Below are positions 35,451 to 43,159 of a stretch of DNA of 64,000 nucleotides, one piece after another (positions within the stretch are counted from its first letter, which is position 1; the number at the start of each line of letters is the position of its first letter). This DNA comes from Rhodopseudomonas palustris (GTDB lineage Bacteria; Pseudomonadota; Alphaproteobacteria; Rhizobiales; Xanthobacteraceae). Where the stretch lies: positions 4,526,001-4,590,000 of the forward strand of contig NZ_CP058907.1 of the NCBI RefSeq assembly GCF_013415845.1. Reading direction: 5' to 3'. The position numbers and the translations under genes were made by a program. The notes under the pieces are model-generated. The model was not told where the DNA came from, made no database searches, and saw only the letters and a program-made list of their open reading frames with translations.

Positions 35451-36365
35451 TCACGACCTCCCTTCGAGCTGACGGCGCTGCGCCCGCTCGTAGATCAGCA
35501 GCGGCAGCAGCAACACGCCGAGCAGCAGCACCGCCAGCGCCGAGGCGACCGGCCAGTCGCGGTTGGTGAAGAACTCCAGCCACAGCGTCTGGCCGATCAT
35601 CGGCGAGGTCGAGCCGCCGAGTAGATCGGGGATGACGAACTCGCCGACGATCGGGATGAAGCACAGCAGCACGCCGGCGCCGATGCCGGGCAACGACAGC
35701 GGGAACGTCACCAGCCAGAATGCCTGCCGCGGCGAGGCGCCGAGATCGGCGGCGGCTTCCGACAGCGAATGCGGCAGCTTCGCCAGCGTCGCATACAGCG
35801 GCAGCACCATGAAAGGCAGATACGAATAGACGATGCCGACATACATCGCGGTGTCGGTCGACAGCCACACTACCGGCTTCGACACGATGTGCAGCGCCAG
35901 CAGCAGCTGATTGAGCAGGCCGTCGTGCTGCAGAATGTTGATCCAGGCGTAGATGCGGATCAGGAACGAGGTCCAGAACGGCACGATCACCAGCATCATC
36001 GCCAGCGGCTGCCAGCGGCGCGGCAGCCGCGCCATCGCATAGGCGATCGGATAGCCGATCAGCAGCAGGGTCGCGGTCGACACCGCCGCGACGGTGAGGC
36101 TGCGCAAATACGAGACGACGTAGAGGTGGTCGCCGAGGATCAGCTTGAAATTATCGGCCGACAGCGCGTCGAACGCCGCGCGCAGCGCCGTCCAGCCGGC
36201 GGCGAGATCGAACACCGGCGTATAAGGGGGCTGCGCGATCGCGGTCTGCGACAGGCTGATCTTTACCACGAAGCCGAACGGCACCAGGAAGAACAGCAGC
36301 ATCCAGACATAAGGCGCGACGGCTGCGAGCCGCGCCGGCTTGGTGAAAATCCGGCGGCCGCTCAT
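35451..36365 (-). CDS. potH: Polyamine-type ABC transporter permease, PotH/PotB-like
   Basis: This 304-residue protein has about six membrane segments, with permease loop SEAAADLGASPRQAFWLVTFPLSLPG. I chose ATG 36365, which overlaps the potG-like stop codon as ATGA and indicates translational coupling; the longer frame to 36401 would overlap potG substantially. It forms the permease heterodimer with the PotI-like protein. Confidence 0.9.
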   Translation of the reverse strand: MSGRRIFTKPARLAAVAPYVWMLLFFLVPFGFVVKISLSQTAIAQPPYTPVFDLAAGWTALRAAFDALSADNFKLILGDHLYVVSYLRSLTVAAVSTATLLLIGYPIAYAMARLPRRWQPLAMMLVIVPFWTSFLIRIYAWINILQHDGLLNQLLLALHIVSKPVVWLSTDTAMYVGIVYSYLPFMVLPLYATLAKLPHSLSEAAADLGASPRQAFWLVTFPLSLPGIGAGVLLCFIPIVGEFVIPDLLGGSTSPMIGQTLWLEFFTNRDWPVASALAVLLLGVLLLPLLIYERAQRRQLEGRS

Positions 36366-37504
36366 CGGGTCAGCACCACGCAATCGTCGGGTGAGAACCA
36401 CGCCACCACGTGCTGGCCGGCGTGATACGCATCGACGTCAAGCCGCGTCGTATTGGCCATCGCGGCCAGCAAGGTGGCACCGTGATTGAGCCGAACCTTG
36501 TAGCTGGTCATGCCGCCGGCATAGCCGATGTCGGTGATGGTGCCGTCGAGCCGGTTGATCGCATCGGCATGACCGGCATCGGCGGCAGGGCCGCGCAGCG
36601 ACAGCTTGATCTTCTCCGGCCGGATCGCGACCGAAATCGCCTCAGTCTGCAGCGCCTCGCGCGGTTCGGCCACCACGACCTCGCCGGCCCCGCCGGTCGC
36701 GACGGTGATGCGTCCGTTGTCGCGGCCGGCGACGCTGCCTTCCAGCATGTTGACGTCACCGACGAACTCCGCGACCCAGCGCGACGCTGGCGCCTCATAG
36801 AGCTGCCGCGGCACTGCGACCTGGTCGAGCTTGCCGGCGCGCATCACGCCGATGCGGTCCGCCACCGTCATCGCCTCCTGCTGATCGTGGGTGACGATCA
36901 CGAAGGTCATTCCGAGCCGCTTCTGCAGCGCCATCAGTTCGAGTTGAGTGCTTTCGCGCAGCTTCTTGTCCAGCGCCGCCATCGGCTCGTCGAGCAACAG
37001 CAGCTTCGGCCGCAGCGCCAGCGCCCGCGCCAGCGCGACGCGCTGCTGCTGGCCGCCGGAGAGCTGATCCGGCTTGCGCTTACCCAGTCCTTCGAGCCTC
37101 ACCAGCGCCAGCATTTCGGCGACACGCGCCTTGATCTCCTTGCGCGGCAGCCGGGCCCGCTTCAGCCCGAACGCGATGTTGGCCGCGACCGTGAGGTGCG
37201 GAAACAGGGCGTAGTTCTGGAACATCATGTTGACCGGGCGCTCGTGCGGCAGCACCGCGGCGATATCCACGCCGTTCAGCAGGATGCGCCCGGCATCCGG
37301 CGTCTCGAAGCCCGCCAGCATCCGCAGCAGCGTCGTCTTGCCGCAACCGCTGGGACCCAGCAGCGCGAAGAACTCGCCCGCCTTGATGTCGAGCGACAGC
37401 CGGTCGACGGCAACGAACCCGCCGAACCGTTTCTCCACGGCTTCGATACGCAACAGCGGTTCACCGGCAACCTCGGCCGGCGCGGGATCAGCGTGCTCCG
37501 TCAT
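36362..37504 (-). CDS. potG: Polyamine-type ABC transporter ATP-binding protein, PotG/PotA-like
   Basis: This 380-residue ATPase has Walker A GPSGCGKTT (residues 50-58), signature LSGGQQQR, Walker B LLLLDEPMAALDK and a C-terminal TOBE regulatory domain (about 285-380). It energises the PotH/PotI-like permeases. It is first in the operon. No periplasmic binding protein gene (potF/potD) is found here, so the transporter is incomplete locally. Confidence 0.93.
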   Translation of the reverse strand: MTEHADPAPAEVAGEPLLRIEAVEKRFGGFVAVDRLSLDIKAGEFFALLGPSGCGKTTLLRMLAGFETPDAGRILLNGVDIAAVLPHERPVNMMFQNYALFPHLTVAANIAFGLKRARLPRKEIKARVAEMLALVRLEGLGKRKPDQLSGGQQQRVALARALALRPKLLLLDEPMAALDKKLRESTQLELMALQKRLGMTFVIVTHDQQEAMTVADRIGVMRAGKLDQVAVPRQLYEAPASRWVAEFVGDVNMLEGSVAGRDNGRITVATGGAGEVVVAEPREALQTEAISVAIRPEKIKLSLRGPAADAGHADAINRLDGTITDIGYAGGMTSYKVRLNHGATLLAAMANTTRLDVDAYHAGQHVVAWFSPDDCVVLTR

Positions 37505-37604
37505 TTCCTCAGCGTCTCTACAGCTCCAGGCCCGTTCGATCAGAACCGCAAGCTGTAGCGGCCTATCGCACGCTACTCAACCGCCGCGAACGCCGGTACT
37601 TCGC

Positions 37605-38411
37605 TCATCCCTCGCCGTCGGGCGTCAGGATCGCCGGCTCGGTGTCCGGTGTACTGAGATTCCACATCGCATCGAACATCGAAGCCTGGAACGCGGCGAA
37701 TTCGGCGCTGTCGATGATCAGCCCGTAGCTCTCCCGCGCCGACGAGATCAGGCAGACTTTGTTGCCGTAGATGAAGCAAGTCATCGACAGCGTGTGCGCG
37801 TGCGGCGCGTAGCGCAGCTCGCGGCACAATTCCTGGCTGGACGGCCAGATCGGCGCGATGTCGCGCTCGACGGAGCGGATCACCCGCAACCAAATGCCGC
37901 GGCGCGCGCGCTCCTGCAGATAGCGCTCCATCTCCTCCAGCCCCGGCTCGGCCATCAGTTCGCGCATCGACAGCGTGGCGCGCAGCACCTTGTCGCCACC
38001 GGACAGCGTATCCCACAGCGTGGTGCGGATGCCTTCGGGGCCCGGATGGAAGCGCACGTTCGGCTGGCCGCTCTCGTGGTGGTACATCGAGCGCAGCACC
38101 GGCATGACGTCTTCCAGCATCTGCCGGCGCGCTTCCAGCCGCTCCAACAGGATGCCGGGCTCCTGGGCGACGACGAACCGCCGCTTGCCGTGGTCGACGA
38201 ACCGGACCAGCCCCTCAGCCTCCAGCTTGGCGAGCGCATCATGGGCGGTGGTGCGCGGCAAGCCGGCCTTGGCCGCAACCGCCGTCACCGAGGCGCCGCC
38301 GAGGCCCACGGCGGTCAGATACAGCTTGTAGAGCGAACCGGTGATGCCGATCCGGGCCAATTTTCCTTCGATATCCAACGTCGTCCCCCACCGCCGAAGC
38401 GCGCCGACCAT
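37605..38411 (-). CDS. TrmB-like HTH transcriptional regulator
   Basis: This 268-residue protein starts with a TrmB-type winged helix (LYLTAVGLGGASVTAVAAKA and AHDALAKLEAEGLVRFVDHGKRRF, about residues 28-85). A helical linker and a C-terminal domain of unknown ligand specificity follow (about 110-255). ATG 38411 is chosen; the frame runs to a TTG at 38429. It lies between two ABC operons and is divergent from the SsuC-like gene, which it may control through the inverted repeat at 38453-38471. Confidence 0.75.
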   Translation of the reverse strand: MVGALRRWGTTLDIEGKLARIGITGSLYKLYLTAVGLGGASVTAVAAKAGLPRTTAHDALAKLEAEGLVRFVDHGKRRFVVAQEPGILLERLEARRQMLEDVMPVLRSMYHHESGQPNVRFHPGPEGIRTTLWDTLSGGDKVLRATLSMRELMAEPGLEEMERYLQERARRGIWLRVIRSVERDIAPIWPSSQELCRELRYAPHAHTLSMTCFIYGNKVCLISSARESYGLIIDSAEFAAFQASMFDAMWNLSTPDTEPAILTPDGEG

Positions 38412-38452
38412 GTCTGATCTCGGCCGCAACGTCTATTGTCGGATTTTCCCGA

Positions 38453-38471
38453 CGATTTCTTGTCGAAATCG
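38453..38471. promoter_or_regulatory. Inverted repeat between TrmB-like regulator and ABC operon
   Basis: CGATTTC and GAAATCG flank the five-base spacer TTGTC. It is 42 bases upstream of the regulator start and about 170 bases before the permease gene, in an AT-rich region. GTCGG..CCGAC lies next to it at about 38448. It is a candidate operator for the adjacent regulator. Confidence 0.4.
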
Positions 38472-38641
38472 ACCGCAATGCACAATGCGCCGGCAAATGA
38501 CGTCAAGTTAAGCGGATATTTTGCGGTTTTGCTCGATTTATATTCCGCCAACCCCTCGATTCCGGATTGACGGATTTATCCGACATATCCCAAAGTTAGA
38601 CGGTCACGCGAGCACACAGCGCGACCAAAGGAGGATTGCAG

Positions 38642-39475
38642 ATGGAAGCGGAAGCCGATGCGGGCCGCCTGCCGGTTGAAACCATGAGGCCGCGGTTCGC
38701 GATGATTCAGAACGCCTTTGCGGGGCGACCGATGCGGGCGGCGGTGGGTCTCACCGCGTTCTTCGCGATCTGGCAGGCGATCACGCAGCTCAATCTGGTC
38801 GACGGCTTCTTGCTGCCCTCGCCGGTCGCGATCGCCGAAGCGCTGTGGGAGCTCGCGCTCGACGGCTCGCTGTGGGTGCATCTCGGCGCCAGCCTGCAGC
38901 GCGTTGCGGTCGGCTTCCTGCTCGCCTGCGTCGTCGGGCTGACGCTCGGCCTGATCTGCGGCTGGTGGCGGACGGTGTCCGACTACGTGCGGCCGGTGAT
39001 CGAAGCGCTGCGGCCGATCCCGCCGCTGGCCTGGATCCCGATTACCATCCTGTGGTTCGGGCTCGGCGACGCCGCCTCCTACTTCCTGGTTTTCCTCGGC
39101 GCGGTGTTTCCGGTTTTCATCGCCACCTACACGGCGATCCGCGGCCTCGACCGCAACCAGATGAACGCCGCGCTGTGCCTCGGCGCCAAGCCCTGGCAGC
39201 TGTTTACCGACGTGCTGATCCCGGCCTCGCTGCCGATCATCCTGCCCGGCCTGCGCATCGCGCTCGGCGTCGGTTGGATGTGCGTGGTCACCGCCGAGCT
39301 GATCGCCGCCCAGACCGGCCTCGGCTACCTGATCCAGCAGTCGCGCATGCTCTTCCAGATCAACAATGTCGTCGCCGGCATGGTGACGATCGGTCTGATC
39401 GGCTTCGCGATGTCCGCCATCCTTGAACGTATCGAGCGGCGCGTGAACGCGTGGGCTCCTTCCGAGCGCAGCTGA
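38642..39475 (+). CDS. ABC transporter permease, SsuC/TauC-like
   Basis: This 277-residue protein has about six membrane segments and the family loop RGLDRNQMNAALCLGAKPWQLFTDVLIPASLP. It belongs to the nitrate/sulfonate/taurine permease group, which also serves pyrimidine precursors and nitriles. AAAGGAGGA ends seven bases before ATG 38642, one of the best ribosome sites in the window. It begins a five-gene unit ending with a nitrilase. Confidence 0.9.
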   Translation: MEAEADAGRLPVETMRPRFAMIQNAFAGRPMRAAVGLTAFFAIWQAITQLNLVDGFLLPSPVAIAEALWELALDGSLWVHLGASLQRVAVGFLLACVVGLTLGLICGWWRTVSDYVRPVIEALRPIPPLAWIPITILWFGLGDAASYFLVFLGAVFPVFIATYTAIRGLDRNQMNAALCLGAKPWQLFTDVLIPASLPIILPGLRIALGVGWMCVVTAELIAAQTGLGYLIQQSRMLFQINNVVAGMVTIGLIGFAMSAILERIERRVNAWAPSERS

Positions 39476-39486
39476 GGGTCCTCACC

Positions 39487-40341
39487 ATGAACGCAAATCT
39501 TGCATTGGCAACTTCAGCGATCCCCACTGCCGCGCCGGCGCTCGCCGCCCGCGCCGCTGCCGCAGAGGTCCAGATCGACATCCGCAACGTCGGTAAGGTC
39601 TACGACTCAAAGACGACACACCAGGCGGTGATCGCGCTCGACGGCGTGTCGCTGCGCATCAAGAAAGGCGAGTTCATCTCGCTGCTCGGCCCGTCCGGCT
39701 GCGGAAAGTCGACGCTGCTCAGCATCATCGCCGGCTTCCAGTCGGCCTCGAGCGGCCAGATCCTGCAGAACGGCCGGCCGATCTCCAAGCCGGATGCCTC
39801 GCGCACCGTGGTGTTCCAGGACTACGCGCTGTTCGGCTGGATGACGGTGCAGCAGAACGTCGAGTTCGGCCTCAAGGCCAAGGGCATGCCCAAGGCTCAG
39901 CGCGCCGAGATCGCGCGTGAGCTGATCAAGACCGTCCACCTCGCCGGCTTCGAGGACAAGTATCCGCACCAGATGTCCGGCGGCATGAAACAGCGCGCCG
40001 CGATCGCGCGCGCTTTGGCGCCCGATCCCGACATCCTCTTGATGGACGAGCCGTTCGGCGCGCTCGACGCCCAGACCCGCGTGCTGCTGCAGGAAGAAAT
40101 CGCCCGCATCTCCACCGAAGCCGGCAAGACGGTGATCTTCGTCACCCACGGCATCGACGAGGCGGTGTTCCTCGCCGACCGTGTCGTAGTGATGAGCCCG
40201 CGGCCAGGCCGGGTGCGCGACGAAGTGCTGGTGCCGCTGCCGCGGCCGCGCACCGCCGAAATGCGTTCCGATCCATGGTTCGTCTCCACGGTCAAAGACC
40301 TCTGGGAGACGCTGAAGCCTGAATGGCAAAAAGGGGAATAA
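39487..40341 (+). CDS. ABC transporter ATP-binding protein, SsuB/TauB-like
   Basis: This 284-residue ATPase has Walker A GPSGCGKST (68-76), signature MSGGMKQR and Walker B ILLMDEPFGALD. An unusually long Ala-rich N-terminus (about 25 residues) precedes the core. I chose ATG 39487 (MNANLALA), which lies after the permease stop at 39475. It drives the SsuC-like permease. Confidence 0.92.
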   Translation: MNANLALATSAIPTAAPALAARAAAAEVQIDIRNVGKVYDSKTTHQAVIALDGVSLRIKKGEFISLLGPSGCGKSTLLSIIAGFQSASSGQILQNGRPISKPDASRTVVFQDYALFGWMTVQQNVEFGLKAKGMPKAQRAEIARELIKTVHLAGFEDKYPHQMSGGMKQRAAIARALAPDPDILLMDEPFGALDAQTRVLLQEEIARISTEAGKTVIFVTHGIDEAVFLADRVVVMSPRPGRVRDEVLVPLPRPRTAEMRSDPWFVSTVKDLWETLKPEWQKGE

Positions 40342-40344
40342 GCC

Positions 40345-41400
40345 GTGACAATTACGCTATCGCGCCGCCGCTTCGGTCAGCTCGCCGCCGGCTTTGCCGC
40401 CACCATGCCGCTCGCCTCCCCGTCGATCCTGCGCGCGCAGGCAGGCGATGTGGTCAAGATGTGCTGGTTCAACACCACCACGGTCTCTGCCCAGATCGCC
40501 CATGTGCTGATGCGCACCGACATCGCCGAGCGCAACGGCCTGAAGATGGAGATGATCCAGCTCGCCGCCTCGCCCGCGATCACCGAGGCGCTGGTCTCCG
40601 GCGCCGGCGACATCGGCACGCTGTCCGATTTTGCCGCCGTCACCACGATGGCGATCGGCGCACCGGTCACCACGGTGTCGTCGCAGGCGATCTTCCGTTC
40701 GGCCGTGCTCACCACCAAGAAGTCCGGCATCAATGATCTCGCCGGCCTCAAGGGCAAGCAGATCTACGGCACCTTCGGCATCACCGCGTTCCAGAACGCG
40801 CAGGAAGCCGTGCTGAAGGCCGGGCTGACGCCGGGCAAGGACGTCACCTTCGTCAATGTCGGTCCCGCAGAGCTGGCCGACGCGGTCGGCGCGCAGCGGA
40901 TCGATGCGTTCTTCACCTACGATCCGTTCGTGTCGTTCTTCGAGAACTCCGGCCACGCCAAGGTGGTGTCGCAGAACGTCACCCCGGTGATCGTGCTCGC
41001 CGCCAACAACCGCTTCTTCAAGGACCGCCCGGAAGTGCTGAAGCGGATGCTGAAGGCGAACTCCGAAGCGCTGTTCTTCGCCAGCCAGAACCACGATCTG
41101 GTCAACGGCTGGTTCCGCACGCTGGAGCCCGCCAAGAACATCCCGGTCGAAGTGCTCGAGAAGGCGTCGAGCTACGATCCGGCGTGGAGCGCCAAGTCGT
41201 TCACCGACATCAAGGCGACGCTGACGCCGGCGCAGATCGCCAAGATGGACACCCTCGCCAAATGGGGCGTGGAAACTAAGCTGCTGCCGCGGGTGCCCGA
41301 CGTCACCAAGTTCGTCGACACCACGATCGCCAGCGCCGTCGACAAGGAAGCCGCGGCCAAGGGCTTCGACCCGAAGAGCGTGAAGATCACCCGCGCCTGA
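40345..41400 (+). CDS. ABC transporter periplasmic binding protein, SsuA/NrtA-like
   Basis: This 351-residue protein has a twin-arginine signal (SRRRFGQLAAGFAATMPLA), suggesting export in folded form. An NMT1/SsuA-like fold follows, with GDIGTLSDFAAVTTMAIGAPV and the domain hinge DAFFTYDPFVSFFE. GTG 40345 begins three bases after the ATPase stop. The ligand is unknown; the following nitrilase suggests a nitrile or related organic nitrogen compound. Confidence 0.9.
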   Translation: MTITLSRRRFGQLAAGFAATMPLASPSILRAQAGDVVKMCWFNTTTVSAQIAHVLMRTDIAERNGLKMEMIQLAASPAITEALVSGAGDIGTLSDFAAVTTMAIGAPVTTVSSQAIFRSAVLTTKKSGINDLAGLKGKQIYGTFGITAFQNAQEAVLKAGLTPGKDVTFVNVGPAELADAVGAQRIDAFFTYDPFVSFFENSGHAKVVSQNVTPVIVLAANNRFFKDRPEVLKRMLKANSEALFFASQNHDLVNGWFRTLEPAKNIPVEVLEKASSYDPAWSAKSFTDIKATLTPAQIAKMDTLAKWGVETKLLPRVPDVTKFVDTTIASAVDKEAAAKGFDPKSVKITRA

Positions 41401-41456
41401 TCGGACTGATTAGGGACTTTCGGCTGTCTCCTCATGGCCGGGGCTTCGCCCCGGCC

Positions 41457-42152
41457 ATGACAGAACTGCGAGTGAGAGACTTGCACGACTTGGTACCAAA
41501 GCCGCAGCGTCACTTCGATTTCGCCCAAATGTCCGGCGCGGATCGCTATCGCCTGATGGCCTCGACCATCATGCCGCGTCCGATCGCATGGGTCGTCACG
41601 CGTTCGCCCGACGGCTGCATCAACGCGGCACCCTATTCGTTCTTCAACATGTTCGGTTCCGATCGCCCGGTGGTCGCGCTCGGCATTCTGGCGCGGCCCG
41701 ACGCGCCGAAGGATACAGCCGCGAACATCCGCGCCACCGGCGAATTCGTCATCAACCTCGTGCCGTTCGGCCTGGTCGAGGCGATGAATGCAACCTGTGT
41801 CGAAGCGCCGCCGGAGGTCGACGAACTCGACCTCGCGGGGCTGGAGACGCTGCCGAGCGTCGCCATTGCGCCGCCGCGCATCGCCGCCTCCCCGGTCGCG
41901 TTCGAATGCCGCCGCACCCATTGGCTCGACACCGGTCCCGGACAGGTGATGGTGGTCGGCGAGGTGCTGCACGCGCACTACGCCCAAGACGTGCTGACCG
42001 GCGATCCGGAGCGCCCGCGCGTCGACCACGCCGCGCTCGATCTCGTCGGCCGGATGCACGGCGCCTCCGCCTACACCCGCACGCGTGACCTGTTCGATCT
42101 CGACCGTCCGCTCTGGAAGGACGCGCAGATCATCACCACCACCGCATCATAA
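41457..42152 (+). CDS. Flavin reductase-like (FMN-binding split barrel) protein
   Basis: This 231-residue protein has the flavin-reductase-like fold: MPRPIAWVVTRSPDGCINAAPYSFFNMFGSDRPVVALGI (about 38-77) and a later GEVLHAHY strand. Such proteins bind FMN and often supply reduced flavin to a monooxygenase or act directly on a substrate. No monooxygenase lies beside it. The position between transporter and nitrilase suggests a catabolic step on the imported compound. Confidence 0.85.
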   Translation: MTELRVRDLHDLVPKPQRHFDFAQMSGADRYRLMASTIMPRPIAWVVTRSPDGCINAAPYSFFNMFGSDRPVVALGILARPDAPKDTAANIRATGEFVINLVPFGLVEAMNATCVEAPPEVDELDLAGLETLPSVAIAPPRIAASPVAFECRRTHWLDTGPGQVMVVGEVLHAHYAQDVLTGDPERPRVDHAALDLVGRMHGASAYTRTRDLFDLDRPLWKDAQIITTTAS

Positions 42153-42163
42153 GGACTCATCAG

Positions 42164-43117
42164 ATGGCTAAGTTGAAAGTCGCGGCAGTTCAGGCGACGA
42201 CCGTTCCGTTCGACGCCGCGGCAGCGACCGCCCGCACCGTCGCATTGATCGGCGAAGCCGCCGCCAAGGGCGCGAAGATCGCGGTGTTTCCGGAGGCGTT
42301 CATCGGCGGCTATCCGAAGGGTCTCGACTTCGGCTGCGCCATCGGTCGGCGCACGCCGGAAGGCCGCGAGGATTTCGCCCGCTATGTCCGCGGCGCCATC
42401 ACCGTGCCGGGCCCGGAGGTCGACCAGCTCGTCGCCGCCTGCGCGGAGCACGACCTCCACGCCACGGTCGGCGTGATCGAGCGCGACGGCGGCACGCTGT
42501 ACTGCACCGCGCTGTATCTGGCCCCGACCGGCCTGCTCGGCATCCATCGCAAGATCATGCCGACCGGCTCGGAACGGCTGGTGTGGGGCTTCGGCGACGG
42601 CTCGACCCTGACGGTGGTCGACACGCCCTATGGCCGGCTCGGCGGCGCGATCTGCTGGGAGCACTACATGCCGCTGATGCGCGCCGCCTACTACGCCAAG
42701 GGCGTGCAGATCTGGGCGGCGCCGACCGCCGACGATCGCGAGAGCTGGATCGCCACCATGCGCCACATCGCGCTGGAAGGCCGCTGCTTCGTGATCGGCG
42801 CCTGCCAGGTGATGCGTCGCTCCGACTTCCCGGCGGACTATGCCAGCCGGATCGAGGCCGGCCCGGACGAGTGGATGATGCATGGCCGCTCGGTGATCGT
42901 CGGACCGCTCGGCGAAATCCTCGCCGGTCCGCTGCTCGACGAAGAGGGCATCCTCACCGCAGATATCGACACCGACGACATTCTCGGATCGAAGCTCGAC
43001 TTCGACGCGGTCGGGCACTATTCGCGGCCGGACCTGTTCACGCTGCAGGTCGATGAGCGGCCGCAGACGCCGGTGGCGTTCAGCGCCAAAACCGGTGCAG
43101 GCGACACCGGAGCCTGA
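42164..43117 (+). CDS. Nitrilase
   Basis: This 317-residue enzyme of the carbon-nitrogen hydrolase superfamily hydrolyses nitriles to acids and ammonia. The catalytic triad is intact: E44 in VFPEAFIGGYPKG, K130 in HRKIMPT and C164 in GGAICWEHYMPL. The CWEHYMP sequence is typical of true nitrilases rather than amidases. It starts 11 bases after the flavin reductase gene. The substrate cannot be read from sequence. Confidence 0.92.
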   Translation: MAKLKVAAVQATTVPFDAAAATARTVALIGEAAAKGAKIAVFPEAFIGGYPKGLDFGCAIGRRTPEGREDFARYVRGAITVPGPEVDQLVAACAEHDLHATVGVIERDGGTLYCTALYLAPTGLLGIHRKIMPTGSERLVWGFGDGSTLTVVDTPYGRLGGAICWEHYMPLMRAAYYAKGVQIWAAPTADDRESWIATMRHIALEGRCFVIGACQVMRRSDFPADYASRIEAGPDEWMMHGRSVIVGPLGEILAGPLLDEEGILTADIDTDDILGSKLDFDAVGHYSRPDLFTLQVDERPQTPVAFSAKTGAGDTGA

Positions 43118-43159
43118 CCGGCTCCAAACTAAGCGCGGCGCGCTGCGCGGAGTAGGTGA

